Below are positions 11,920 to 23,289 of a DNA stretch of 64,000 nt, one piece after another. This DNA is from Eumeta japonica (lineage: Eukaryota > Arthropoda > Insecta > Lepidoptera > Psychidae). The translations under genes and the position numbers were made by a program. Numbering within the stretch: position 1 is the stretch's first letter; every line of letters begins with the position of its first letter. The stretch is taken from the NCBI GenBank assembly GCA_005406025.1, contig BGZK01001029.1, forward strand, positions 124,001 to 188,000, given 5' to 3'. Below the pieces are notes generated by a model, which ran no database searches, had not been told where the DNA came from, and saw only the letters and a program-made list of their open reading frames with translations.

Positions 11920-13739
11920 GAAATCCGTTAAATTATAATGTTTGTTGATAATTTTCACAGATTTTTAAAAAGTATCAGTGATATTTGTTATTGACAATAA
12001 GGGTCAAATATCAAAGGAATTTAATTAAAATAACTATAATCGAATTCCGTTCAATATTTTTTGTGTGATGCGCATACACCGACGGACGTAGCACTCATTT
12101 TATTTCCATAGTCCAATAAGTTACCAAAATCAAAACCGGTATCATTTCAATGATCACGAAGTTATAATACCATGGAAAAGAGAAAAACTGGTATTTGTGT
12201 AAAATTATTTACACAATTTTAGTTAAAAAAAAGTTCATATTAACGAACAAAGAGCGTGATCGATTTACTTTCTTCTTTTGTAGGCCCAGTAATGAATTCA
12301 TACAACCAAACTGCGGCGCGCATGTCGCACTGCTTCTCCATTAATCAATGAACGAATTCCTACAATAATCGAAGAAGTGAATCCAAAACCAACCACAAAT
12401 TAATAATATTGCGATGCGATACTTAACCAAATTTCATTTGTGAAATTAAATCTTTTTTACTTGAAAACGAAAGATGTGAAAATAGTTAAAGACAATTATT
12501 AAAATAATGAAGACGAATCAAGTCGTCTGCACAAAATTCATTCCTATCAGTATAAATATTTTCAAGTCTTTAATTGTTTTAATCAAAACCCAGTTATTAT
12601 TATCGATTTAAAAATGTTCTTCATTTCTTTAAACTGTTATTAGTACCCCTTTTTAGAATAAAACGTACATCATTCGAATTGAAATAAATATCAATACTAT
12701 TTTTATAGCAATAATAGCATAATGATTTTATTCAATAGCTTTTTATAGAATAATAACATTATTCATTATTGTTGTTGAAAACAGAAATGTAAGTAACAAT
12801 ACAGTTAACTGCAGGTAATATTTTTATTTTATTTTGCATTATCTGTTTTCGTTTTACATATTTTTCACCCTTCGCACTGAGTTATAAACACGCTGCTAGG
12901 ATGTGTCGTCCAATGTGGGTAATGGACTATTATCTACCGCTGTCTCCAATACGGCAACAATGACCGAGACCAACTTAACGCTTTCTTTATGGCTTGAGCA
13001 TTTGGTTTAATTTGACTTAAGATCAAAACTCATCAGTCAATCCATTCGTAATCAACATCTGAACCAGCTACTTTCAAATTAGAAAGCTTCGCCATTGCTC
13101 GACCCTCACAGACCACCGTGTATTTGTTTGTAACAGGATTTCTAATCTGCTGAGTCACAATTCTTTCATTTCAGATTGAAAAGTTTATACCTTACAATCT
13201 TAACCCTTAGGAATGTAATTTGAGTCAAAATATTTTTAAATACCAATGAAAATAATTTCCTATTGCATCTTTTTATATTAATATGTTCACAACGAGTACT
13301 AGGGTAGTATGAACAGAAACAGGATAGTCCAACTTTCTGAATTCAACAAAAAAATAATAAATGATTTACAATGAACACACCGTTATATTATCATTGATTA
13401 TATTATCCAATTTCCACTATTAATATAAAAGAACTACGGGTCAAAAAGACCACGAAATAAAACATAAATCGGCGATACACACTGTTATTTGTTGAATCAG
13501 GCATTGCCCTTGTGGAAATTGGTCACGTCATTTCTATTTAGAACTCGGACACATAAAATACTATGGATAGTAAATCGCAGAGCACATTCACGTCACGTAT
13601 CGTCACGTGTATTTGTCTCCATTTTAGCTGCTCCGACGAATTTTCACCTATCTGTCAGCCTTTGCTAACTTCACTGTTACTGAGGTTTTTATTTACTAAG
13701 ACGAGTTTCGCACTTTCTATGCTAAAAACTGTGAGCTAA
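11920..13739. other. AT-rich intergenic sequence
   Basis: About 1.8 kb with no coding region or transposon recognised. Confidence 0.4.
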
Positions 13740-14089
13740 TTTATTTTTGTGGATGCTATTTCTCATATGTCATATACCCGACATATATGTTATATACCCG
13801 ACGACGCGTTGTAGTATGCTATGATACTAAACATGCACTGTGCACAAAAGAAAGTGTGTGTGTAGTAGTGTACACACGTAAGAAGTGAAACTTCTTTATG
13901 ACATCATTTTTCGAAAAATGATTTACTATTTACAACTTCACAGAAATTGGTTGAATAAAGCTAAATTAGATAAAGTTTAAACAAAAGGCTTTTATTATCA
14001 TAGACATGGATACAAATAACTTTATAAAATTTTTTTCGCTAATCACTTAATTGAAATATTATTTTTCACGTCACTGCTGAGTTACAGAA
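13740..14089. repeat. Repeat-rich tract left of the integrase fragment
   Basis: Two direct copies of ATATACCCGAC (about 13770 and 13790) and an inverted copy of the LTR end (GAAGTGAAACTTCTTTATG near 13887). It looks like junction debris of LTR elements. Confidence 0.4.
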
Positions 14090-14310
14090 ACAGAAATGTT
14101 CAGAGTTTCATGTAGGAGACTTGGTAATGGTGTATGTACCAAGAAGTGTGATAGGTAAAACTTTTCAATTAATGCGATGTTATAAAGGGCCATATAGAAT
14201 TGTAGGAAAATTATCGAACGCTACATATAAAATCGAGTCACTCAATGAAAGAATGTGAGATATAGTTCATGTATGTCGGTTGAAAAGGTTTCAACTTAGA
14301 TAATGGGTAA
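14090..14310 (+). pseudogene. Ty3/gypsy integrase C-terminal fragment
   Basis: One frame reads 'FHVGDLVMVYVPRSVIGKTF', 'YKGPYRIVGKLSNATYKIES' and, after a stop, 'DIVHVCRLKRFQL'. This is the SH3-like/GPY part at the end of gypsy polyproteins. Upstream pol is absent. An LTR-like tract follows. It is a different family from the 17.6-kb gypsy element. Confidence 0.7.
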
Positions 14311-14560
14311 AAGTAATATATACAAACTGTAAATAGATCTAGGGTGTTGACAGAAAGTATATGTGACAGGTGTATAGTAACAATTATGTTTATGCCACGA
14401 TGACATTAATAACATTGTATAAATATGGCACGTAACGGAAAAATGTTACCCAGAAATAAAGATAGCGCGTAACAGATATAGATGGCGCGTAAAAGGAAAA
14501 CGTTACATTGCTATAAAATTTCTCCCATACGCCGATAAAGAAGTTTCACTTCAAAAATGT
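14311..14560 (+). repeat. LTR-like tract following the integrase tail
   Basis: Begins near TGTTGACAGAAAGTATATGT and ends near AAAGAAGTTTCACTTCA, with GCGCGTAAC repeats and an AATAAA inside, which suits an LTR. The reverse complement of its end (GAAGTGAAACTTCTTTA) occurs at 13886 and, with one extra A, at 1520. Confidence 0.5.
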
Positions 14561-14784
14561 AAAGATACTATTTGTATGGTAAAAAATTTACACATACACC
14601 ATACAACAACACTAACATACTTCATATTGTAAGTCGCATTTAATAGAAAAAAAATATTATGATACTAGTTGTTTATTTATACACTTATAATTTCTATAAC
14701 GTTACTTTTCTAACTACCGTTCTTCGTTGATTAACTAATCACGTATGAAGACTTAAAAGCAATATGCCCCTTAATTCGTTTGTT

Positions 14785-15010
14785 TTAGCCACTGAACGTC
14801 CACTGCTGGACGTAAACCTTCCTCCAGATTTCCAAGACGTACGATCCTGAGACAGTTCTCACCAACAGTGGTCACCTTCACCAGATCTTCAGTTTATTGT
14901 AGGAAGCTGCTGCGATTGCGACAGGCATGCTGCGATTTCCAATTCGTGATTTCCAGTCAAGAACCTTTCTTACAAAGCAGTTATGTGATCTAATTATTGA
15001 CGGTTTAACT
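14785..15010 (-). repeat. RTE-like LINE 3'-end remnant
   Basis: Plus strand reads CGTCCACTGCTGGACGTAAA, then CGATCCTGAGACAGTTCTCA and ATGCTGCGATTTCCAATTCG with a 'GATTTCCA' to 'GAACCTTTC' block. This is the antisense of a widespread lepidopteran endonuclease/reverse-transcriptase 3' end. Much diverged. Confidence 0.55.
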
Positions 15011-15593
15011 TTTTGATTCTGTGAACCCTGTCGGTTAGTTCTTCGGCTTTCTTAAAAAATATGCAAAACCTTTTTCTGGTTTCTACAACAACTGTGACAC
15101 ATTATGATAAATCTTACCACATTATGTTTCTTACCACCACTAAAGTATATTTGTTAGAAGAGAAAAACGCTGCTGTATTTTATGAGGATACGCAAAATAT
15201 TTATCTAAAACCAGTTTTTAACAAGAAAACACCGGCTAGTTTCATAAAATTATAAAATTCGTTTATTTAAGGAAAAAACGTGGATCTCCGAAATTCAAAT
15301 TTCCCTACATATTTTTAAAAACATATTTAAAACTTTTTGACTTAGCGAAAAATATTTTTACAATGATAACATTTTCACACAATGACTTTCTAGCATTTTA
15401 AATTCAAATCAAAATTCAAAAATCTCCTTATTTCAAAGGTTATACAGTGCTCTTGAAATACATCGTCATAATATTAATTAACCACTCGTAAGGAAAGCAT
15501 TTTTCCATCAAGAAGCATGAGCAAAAAACTTAAGGGTAGTTCTATTCAAAGTGAAACGTATACAGTAATAATAAATAACAAAAGTATTGTATA
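15010..15593. other. AT-rich sequence, nothing recognised
   Basis: A 64-codon plus-strand frame (15061-15255) has no recognised similarity. Confidence 0.35.
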
Positions 15594-15662
15594 AAGACAG
15601 AACCTGATACGTCAAGTTCGTATCAGGTTCTGTCTTGGATATAACAAGCTCAAGCTTGTTAT
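15594..15662. repeat. Two adjacent palindromes
   Basis: AAGACAGAACCTGATACG, loop TCAAGTT, and its perfect complement (15594-15636). Five bases later ATAACAAGCT-CA-AGCTTGTTAT (15641-15662). The pair is in otherwise plain AT-rich sequence. Confidence 0.92.
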
Positions 15663-15899
15663 GGACTTTTGTCCTCAGAATAATCGGAAATTTTGCAATA
15701 TCCTTTTATCAAGTGTTTTTACCAAATATCACTTTTTAATAATGGTTATAAATTTATTTAAGGATAAATTTTGAACATCTATAGAGACCTTATTGAAGAA
15801 GCACATACAGAACCCCATAAATGAGTTTGTGACTTTATGTAATCGATTGACATATGAACATAGTTTATTTTTGGAATGAAGTTCCTCATCGCACGTTAC

Positions 15900-16745
15900 A
15901 CTCAGGCACTCGACGAATGGGAGCTACAAGAAATGTGTAACCACAACGAAAAGTGCCGATCGTTGTATAGTGTATAATTTTGAAATAGTAATTTTCACAT
16001 TTTTATAAGCGATGTGTTGTCTTATGACTTTAAATAAAGATGATGTATCATTTGCAAATAGCACGATCTCATGAACATCTTCAGCTAGGCTAGATAAATC
16101 GTTTATATAGACTAAAAAGAAAAAGGGACTAAGGATTGATCCCTGTGGCCCCTCCATGGAGACAACAGAACCAGATGATCTCTTGCCATTTACATCAATC
16201 CCTTGAGCCTTATTACTTAAATACGACATCATAAGGCTCAGCCCGTTTTTCCACAATTACGCAGTTTCCCGAAATATTCATAATTTACATAATCGAAAGC
16301 TTTGAAGGGATTGCAATCAACTGCATCTCGTGGATCCTGCCAGGCTCTAAAAATTTTTAAATAAGCTCGGTACCAGCGTCGATTGTTTAGCGACCCCGGT
16401 AACGAATTGTTTTTTTTTTTAATTAACTTATTGGTGTAAAGATGGACTAGAAATGATTTAAGATCAATTTTTCAAAAGTTTCACTTAAGTTACCATTATG
16501 GACATTGGCCCAAAGTTTGTGGAGTTTGATATATTATCCACTTTAAATAATGGAATGACCGCTTTCTTTCATTAGATCGGTAAACACGCCATAGTCCAGA
16601 CATTTATTAAAAATAAGTGCCAAATATGGCGCAAAACAGTCAATGACAAAATTTATAATCGTAACAGAAAAACGATGAATGTCAGCAGACTTTGTCATTT
16701 CCAACGACTTAAATGTTTTTATGACCTCTTCCTTATTCACATACT
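15900..16745 (-). pseudogene. CR1-like LINE reverse-transcriptase remnant
   Basis: Minus strand, N- to C-terminal from high to low coordinates: 'EEVIKTFKSLEMTKSADIHR', 'IDCFAPYLALIFNKCLDYGV', then 'SYLSNKAQGIDVNGKRSSGS', 'EGPQGSILSPFFFLVYINDL' and 'HEIVLFANDTSSLFK'. These correspond to the finger, the QGSILGP block and the catalytic block, in which the usual FADD is FAND. The sequence between 16540 and 16260 is shifted and partly lost. Inactive. Confidence 0.75.
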
Positions 16746-17588
16746 AAAATTCCAAGCCAATAAATACCACAGATCCAAATACTTTCTCTTAATAATTTTT
16801 CAGCAAGGATGCGATATGATTTTAGAGTATTAGTAGTTGAGACTGGACTATTAATTTTGTCATTGTTGCTCTTTATAACTCTTTAGGTTGTTTTCATCAC
16901 TTTTTTACTATTGTTGTTTTATAGTGGCCGTGTTTGGATTGAGTCGCGATGTAAACACATTTAAATATTTTCAAATAATTTCTAACATATTTCACAAAAG
17001 TTTCACTGTTTAAATGTTGACTAAGAGCAGATAAGCCATTTGCGAGACTTCGAATGGAAATCAACGAGAAGACAGTTTTTAAAGTGGCTGTTTAATGCTT
17101 GTTTAATGAATTTCAGCGCGATCAAGTACCTTTGGAGGGCGAAAGACTCCGTGACGATTGTTAAAAAAGATAGCGCACTATCAGTGAAAATCTTAATTTA
17201 TGGGAATAGACGAATTATATACGGAGAGATTCAGCTTATACTGCAAAGTAAATGGAGAGTGGGCGCGAAATTCAAAAAGGTCATCTTGGCGTAAGGGTGA
17301 CAATTTCACACTGGGTACGTACAGCAAACAGTACAGCACAGTCTAACGCAAGCTTAGCAGCAGATTTGGGTAGGATGGTGCCGTGACCTGATTTTCTATT
17401 GTTGAACTATTTGGATTTATAAAATGTTTAGTACAAACATAAGTATGTATTTTTTTTATTCTATTCAATTATTAAATCTGTTCTTCATGATGAATAAATC
17501 CACTCCAAAAACTTTTTCTTGTCAACTTGAGGTTTTATAAGCGGTACAAATACCATCATGCTTATATCGATTATTAGAAATACAATTC
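16745..17588. other. Sequence between the CR1-like remnant and gypsy element
   Basis: An 84-codon plus-strand open frame (17040-17294) is unrecognised. The remainder is AT-rich with nothing assigned. Confidence 0.35.
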
Positions 17589-17785
17589 GCCGAAAGCGCG
17601 CACCGGGGCAGTCCCGCCGCAGCCCGCTTGACATGTGTACGGTTATTGCAAAACTCATTGTAATTATATAACTTTAAGGTATTTCCTCTAAATAATATGT
17701 TTGCGTGTACACTGGTGGACATTAAACTGATTTGTTTAATCTTTGTGTGTCGTTCTTTAAAAGATGAACCCACCGTCGCACGCTA
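17589..17785 (+). repeat. Gypsy 5' LTR, 5' part lost or unrecognisable
   Basis: Shares with the 3' LTR a segment of about 195 bp, from GCCGAAAGCGCG through TGTGTACGGTTATTGCAAAA to ACCCACCGTCGCACGCTA, with small indels. Upstream of 17589 the two copies stop matching, so the 5' third of this LTR is truncated or replaced. Confidence 0.85.
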
Positions 17786-17788
17786 GAG

Positions 17789-17806
17789 TGATCGCCCAAC
17801 GCGGGC
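17789..17806 (+). other. Primer-binding-site-like tract
   Basis: TGATCGCCCAACGCGGGC follows the LTR by three bases and resembles tRNA-primer sites of the TGGCGCCCAACG type, with changes. Confidence 0.45.
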
Positions 17807-17915
17807 CTCTGGTAGCCGGTAGTTTAATACGTTTTCATATTGTGCTGTGTGGGTGCCGCGGATTCAAAATCACATATGTGTCCTGTCTCCTAGTTGCGTA
17901 AGCTTGTGCTTCACG

Positions 17916-18670
17916 ATGCCACGTAAAGAGCATATCGAGCCCGCTACGACAGCTCGGACGACGAACATCACGATGGTTCTGGGATCGTCACCAGGGCTCA
18001 GGCTGCCGCCGCCGCCTCATCTGACCGGCTCGTCGGTGGCACCACGGTCCCCGTGTCTGACTTGCGCGACGGTGCCGATCCATCTCCGTGTATGTCCGCG
18101 CCTACGGCCACCTGCACCACTTTTGGCTGGAGTTTCTGAAGATCAGTTGGCTGCCTTGCTTTCGACCCTGGCCAGGTCACAAGCGGAGTCCAATCGTATT
18201 CTTATACAATCATTATTGGCACCGGCGCCGAACGGCGATGGAACGACCTCGCCGACCCCGAGCTCTGCCGCTCTCGGGTCACCGTTCTGCAGCGCCGCAT
18301 CTGCGTTCTGGAAGTTTTGCAAAATGCACGGCTCGTTTTGATGGTAGTGCCAGTGATCCTGACGTGCTCGAAACGTTCCTAGACGCCATCGAGGTCTACA
18401 AAGAATGTTTGAATATTAACGATGAGCACGCCCTCCGTGGATTACCTATTCTTCTGACCGGTAATGCCGCAGGTATGGTGGCGCGGTATCAAATCGACGG
18501 TGTCTACGTGGCCGAACGCTGTTTATAAACTTCGATCTATGTATGGTGTGCCGCGACCAGCTCATAAAATTTTAGGGATATTTTCTCTGGAACAGGGTTC
18601 CGTGCGCGCCGATATATTCATTACGCGAGTTCGCGCTTTTCGCCAAATTACCATACGAATTAAGTGAAAT
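17916..18670 (+). pseudogene. Gypsy gag (Arc-type capsid), frameshifted
   Basis: Starts at ATG 17916 ('MPRKEHIEPATTARTTNI'), with a Pro/Ser/Ala-rich N-terminal part. The capsid region is split over two more frames: 'ASDPDVLETFLDAIEVYKEC', 'HALRGLPILLTGNAAG' and then 'VWWRGIKSTVSTWPNAVYKL' and 'YGVPRPAHKI'. This is the gag type from which insect and vertebrate Arc proteins were domesticated. At least two shifts show it is not a domesticated gene here. Confidence 0.75.
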
Positions 18671-19094
18671 TACAAAATAGACATTGTTTACGGTTTGCTC
18701 GATCGTCGCATAAGGAAACGTGTACCTCGTGAGTTAATACATTCATTAGACGTTTTAGTGAATAAATCACGACTCGTGGAGGTCTCTGGCTGAAGCTGTA
18801 ACTACAAAGGCGGGAGCCGCCGACCGTGTTTCTGCGCCTGGTAGGCTGCCCGCTACCGGCCGCGTCGAGTGGTCGGCGCGCGCGCCACAGCTTCATCGCC
18901 CAGCGCCGGCGGCCGCGCCGCGTGCTCCGCTCCCAGCATGAGTCACGCCTCTTCGTCGCGCGTCACCCCGCGCCCCGCTCTCGACACGAGTAGCGCTGTT
19001 TCGCCCGGTGTCGCCCCGGCCTGAGCGTCGGATAACGGTGACACGCATCCGCGCGCTCTTTCGAATATACGGCAGCTAAGTAAATTTAGTAATA

Positions 19095-19250
19095 AGACTT
19101 ATTGTGTTTACTGTCGTAAAACAGGTCATAATCGTGATAATTGTGCTCAGTTAAAACGTAAAAATGTTACGTCTTCTTCTCTTAGTTGCTATGGTTGTGG
19201 TACTAAAGGTGTAATTCGCGCTAATTGTGATTCATGTAAACAACAAAAAG
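19095..19250 (+). pseudogene. Gag zinc knuckles, second one damaged
   Basis: 'CVYCRKTGHNRDNC' is a proper CX2CX4HX4C knuckle. The following 'CYGCGTKGVIRANC' has Val where the His should be. Such knuckles bind the element's RNA during packaging. Confidence 0.75.
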
Positions 19251-19333
19251 AATCGTTTTCGTCTTGTGATTTTGCTTATAATGATAATGTTTCTAGTAGT
19301 AATGTTTGCAAAAATGATTTATCTACGAATGCT

Positions 19334-20068
19334 ATGTCTAATAATTTTTGTTTAAATGATAAGGTGTCTTATGATCCTACGAGTGTTCAGAATTTTAACG
19401 AAAATGTAATATCTATGAATATAAGTGCTTTACACTGCGGGGGACTGACACGGTCGACGCCTTGTGCCGGCGCTTCGTGCGATGGCCGGCCTATCTTGGG
19501 TATAAAAGTGTTAGGCATTACTGGGACTGGGTTGATAGATACCGCCGCTAAACGAAGTATTGCAGGTTCATCTTTACACGCGCTATTGGTTAAACGTGGT
19601 CAAAAGTTCCGTAGCAGTAAAATGATAGTAAAGCTTGCCGACGATTCTGTCAATAATATTAATGTTAAACTTGCGGACGTAATCGTCACTCTTAAGCATT
19701 TAAATATTCCCTTGACGTTTATTATTTTGCCTAATTCAAGTAATAACGAAACTTTATTAGGTATCGTTTTCATACGTAAAGCCGGTTTGATTATTAATCT
19801 TTCTACAAATACATGGTTGACAGCCTATCGACCTCATGTCATTTATCCTCTTAGGTGTGAAAATTCTGTGCACACGATCGAATGTGCTTCTACGGATGTT
19901 TTGAGGATCGACGAAGGTACAATGCTGTCCCCGCCAGAAAGAGATGATCTAGCCCGACTACTACAGGAATATCAAGATATTTTTACACAAGGGGAGGACC
20001 GACGCCGTTTGCGGAACATCGCATTGATACCGGTGACCACCCTCTATTGCGGTGCCGCTACCGCCTAA
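19334..20068 (+). pseudogene. Gypsy protease and start of reverse transcriptase region
   Basis: A 244-codon open frame. 'GTGLIDTAAKRSIAGSSL' corresponds to the retropepsin active-site loop, in which the Gly of the usual DTG is Ala. 'NETLLGIVFIRKAGLI' is the flap-side region, with Val where Asp is usual. It ends at 'LARLLQEYQDIFTQGE', the linker before the reverse transcriptase, and is cut off by the deletion. The frame is open but the changed catalytic loop suggests it is not functional. Confidence 0.78.
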
Positions 20069-20129
20069 CACCCTACCTTTCGAAGCTTGTTGACACTCAC
20101 CAAACAGTAAAGAAAGCGCTGAGCGGCAA

Positions 20130-20480
20130 CAAGACTTACGTAAATCTCTTAAGGATAAGAGTCGACGGGATGGTACCCTAATTGTCGGTGACTTGGTACT
20201 TATGAAAACGCACGTTCTTAGTAGTAGCATAAAGGTGTTACTTCAAGTTTGTACCTAAACGTGACGGTCCGTACCTTATCCACAAAGGGTCAGTCCGACG
20301 ACATATTTGTTGGCTTATCCAGAAACACCCGATAAGCCCATCGGTAAGTATCACATCTCGGATTTAAAAGGTACCATGCGCGGGAGGATGCATGTTCTAA
20401 TGTACCGGAACCAGTTATCCCGAAACGACGTCGAGGTAGGCCGCGTAAACTACCTATTATACAGTAAATCGTTTGACTAG
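20130..20480 (+). pseudogene. Gypsy integrase C-terminal tail
   Basis: Broken frames give 'KFVPKRDGPYLIHK', matching the GPY/F module of Ty3/gypsy integrases, and a basic RRGRPRK-like end near 20430. It directly follows the protease piece without the polymerase, so it marks the right side of the internal deletion. Confidence 0.7.
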
Positions 20481-20481
20481 G

Positions 20482-20790
20482 TGTGAGGACCTCCCTAGTC
20501 AAAGGGAACTGTAGCGCGCACTTGTCATTTATTTTAAATACAGATATTCATCGGTATACGCTTGGTAAACTTCGGCACAATTCGAGTCGGGAGCCGTTAA
20601 AGCCGAACGCGCGCAGGGGCAGTCCGCCGCAGCCATATGTGTACGGTTATTGCAAAACTCATTGTAATTATATAACTTTAAGGTATTTCCTCTAAATAAT
20701 ATGTTTGCGTGTACACTGGTGGACATTAAACTGATTTGTTTAATCTTTGTGTGTCGTTCTTTAAAGATGAACCCACCGTCGCACGCTACA
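20482..20790 (+). repeat. Gypsy 3' LTR
   Basis: About 309 bp from TGTGAGGACCTCCC to CGCACGCTACA, a TG...CA structure. The last 190 bp match the 5' LTR, which gives the right boundary. Confidence 0.8.
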
Positions 20791-20893
20791 CTTGTTAATT
20801 TTAATGATAATCATACGTTTAACATTACTGTCAATAGAGAAATCAAATCACTTATATCTCTTACTGATGCTGTCTCTGGTGGATATTTTTTAC

Positions 20894-20947
20894 CTCCAAG
20901 AGAAAATAAGCCTCATTTGTTTAAATGAGGCTTTTTTTCTCTTGGAG
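20894..20947. repeat. Palindrome, 25-bp arms with one mismatch, 4-bp loop
   Basis: CTCCAAGAGAAAATAAGCCT plus CATTT, loop GTTT, then the reverse complement with a single A/T difference. It sits at the junction between the gypsy LTR and the copia remnant. Confidence 0.9.
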
Positions 20948-20949
20948 TC

Positions 20950-22345
20950 TCATTGTGTTTCATTTGCATATCATTGTGTTTACAATGAAATGAAAAATCA
21001 TTTCAAACAGTTAGGTAAAGACATATCATACAAGTACGTAATCTCTAAGATTTAGACAAGAAGATTACAAACAGTTCAGCTCAACATGGTAATTTGCTCT
21101 AGACAATAAACAAACTTACAACAATCTAGTTATTAGATTACTGATGAGAGAAATAAAGAACTAAAAAAAAAGATTAAAGTTCGCAATCATTTTCAGCACT
21201 TGTAGCTAAAAAAAACAAACAAGAAAATTAAAGTATTTTAAATTTAACAAGATAGGACATTATCAAAGTCATTTCAGATATTATAAATAACACGGTGAAT
21301 TTTTGTAACAATAAGGACAATCGGTCAGATTCGCAATATTATAATTGCAATAAGCCATGACATTTAAAGAGAAAAATCTCGTTTCGAAAAAGACAACGAA
21401 AGTAATGCTCTTGTAGTAAATAGTGCATTTGGTGAAAATTTTCGGAAAACAAAATTGTTAGTGAACTCACGTGCGAATGAACATATATGTTGTGATTGTG
21501 AGCTACTTACGTCATATTTCACATTAAAAAATAAACCATTAATTTGTAGAAAACTGAGCACAAATCAGTGTCCGAGGTTGCAGTCAGATGGCAGTATAAG
21601 TTAGAAATAGCAGTGAATAAATTGATACCACTATGATTAACGTATTCACGTTTCGCAATCGAAATCGAATTTGTTCTTTGTTAATCATGCCACAAGCAAG
21701 GGGTTTTCCATTAGAACGGATGAAAATAAATGCAAATATCTTAAACAAAATAAAGTGATGGCTTTATCTGAACAGCTAATTTCGCTCAAGTTAAGTGCTC
21801 AAATTTGCACGAATGGCATGAGAAGTTAGTACACCAAAACATGATATGCATGAAAAACGTGCTAAAGAAAAATAATATTAACGTGAACAAATTTCTCTTC
21901 CAAGAACCGAACAAATGAATCGGATTGTAGTGGAAGCAGCGAGAATAATGTTATGCACCACAGACCTACGAATCCGTACGGAGAAAAAAACATAGATGTA
22001 TAAAAAAGAGGCAGAAGCCGTAAATACAGCGGCCAGAGATCGCTTTGGTCTTTGATCACAATACACTCTATTGATCACAATAGAAATTGAAAAGTTGTCT
22101 TGAAGAAAAATATCCAAATCAATTGTGGTGGAACAAAAGTTATAATATTTATAACCTAAGAATATTCGGTGGTGCCGAGTATATGTACACATACTGAAAG
22201 AAAAAAACATAAGCGGGACCTAAAAATTTAAAAGCGCATTATAATGGGATATACAAAAACAATAAAGGGCCGAGTATATTTTCGACATGAAAATGATGTG
22301 GAGATTAAAAGAGATGTTTTAATAAAAGAAAAGATAATTGATATA
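20950..22345 (+). pseudogene. Ty1/copia remnant, gag end through integrase
   Basis: Plus-strand pieces in copia order: a gag C-terminal piece 'MKNHFKQLGKDISYKYVISK', zinc-knuckle remains near 21220-21360, a protease piece 'NSRANEHICCDCELLTS' in which the usual DSG-like active site is altered, a pre-integrase domain 'WHEKLVHQNMICMKNVLKKN', and an integrase end 'RVYFRHENDVEIKRDVLIKE'. Stops and shifts are frequent. No reverse transcriptase or RNase H and no LTR are recognised, so this is an old, truncated copy. It begins immediately right of the gypsy LTR. Confidence 0.7.
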
Positions 22346-22975
22346 AGAGGGTCAATGAGGCTATGTCAAAAAAGTAATCAGATTGAATAATGCTGCGAGA
22401 TTCCAGATACAACCAATATTAATTTTCAAGTGCAAGATCAAATTACACAAAGCGAAAATCAAAGTATGCAAAGCAATTCAAGCGTTCAATCACAAACTAA
22501 TCAATAAAATCAATAAAACGATCCCGCTTTTGTTAATAAAATTTATAAACGTTTGTACTATGGGTCACATTTTTTTTAATTTTTAATAGAGTCAGTAACG
22601 CACTGTTATGTTTACCAAAATTATTACATGCAAAGGGGGTGTAGCCAAACAATGTAATAGGATGTGAAACAGAAGATATTCACTATCTCTCTCAGAAAAG
22701 TGTCATGATTGATCTGTTTGTTGTAAGCTCTATTGAGAATTAAAAAATATATCCCAAAATTTCAAATTAAGCTTATATTCCTTTTACATTTTATCTCTGC
22801 TTCAACACAACCATGCGTTTATGTTCTCGGCGCTCAAAACAAGCGCCGTTCCGGACTACTTGTCAAACTTTCTTTTTCGATTTGCGATGTTTTTTTTTTT
22901 CACAAAATGAAAACAAGTCAAGACGAACAATTTATACCATTGAAAGATGCACTCTGTCTTTTAAAAAAGATCTAT

Positions 22976-23285
22976 TGTAGTAAATTGTGGAAGAACCATG
23001 TTAGGTATGGATAAGATACCATACTCTCACAAAATACAGACGTAAAGTAACAGCTTCCACTGTTTTCTTTAGTCCAGTAAGTGAGAGCTCCGGTAGCCAA
23101 CTCCGTCTTTTATCAGATATCCTATTCCCTGCTAAAAGTTTTGGTGGTCACTATTTTTTTCCATCAGATATCCTATTTCTTTTTAAAAGAGTCACGCACC
23201 AGTGACTCTTTTAAAGTTATGAATGTCCATGGGCGGCGATGATCACTTACTTTCCAGCTATTCGCATGCTGGTTTGTCCCTTAAT
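22976..23285 (+). repeat. Lepidoptera-type SINE-like repeat, copy C
   Basis: Contains CTCACAAAATACAGACGTAA, AGTGAGAGCTCCGGTAGCC, two copies of a CAGATATCCTATT block and ATGTCCATGGGCGGCGATGA. A 14-bp-arm palindrome (23182-23215) replaces the normal CACCAGTGACTC part. Confidence 0.72.
23182..23215. repeat. Perfect palindrome, 14-bp arms, 6-bp loop
   Basis: TTTAAAAGAGTCAC-GCACCA-GTGACTCTTTTAAA, inside SINE-like copy C. Confidence 0.9.
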
Positions 23286-23289
23286 TTTC

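Larger units (their letters stand above)
17589..20790 (+). mobile_element. Internally deleted Ty3/gypsy LTR retrotransposon
   Basis: Two direct repeats (17589-17785 and 20602-20788) flank broken gag, protease and integrase-tail sequence on the plus strand. Reverse transcriptase, RNase H and the integrase core are missing; the join lies around 20080-20130. The gag part resembles the lepidopteran elements related to the Arc capsid family. With frameshifts in gag and a deletion in pol it cannot move by itself. GC content is well above the flanks, most strongly at 18800-19070. Confidence 0.85.

Noticed and set aside
17916..18670. Domesticated Arc-type capsid gene
   Set aside because: The capsid region is split by at least two frame shifts and sits between LTRs, so it is an ordinary decayed retroelement gag.
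20894..20947. Rho-independent terminator
   Set aside because: The hairpin followed by T's looks like one, but this is a eukaryotic genome and the T run is inside the arm.
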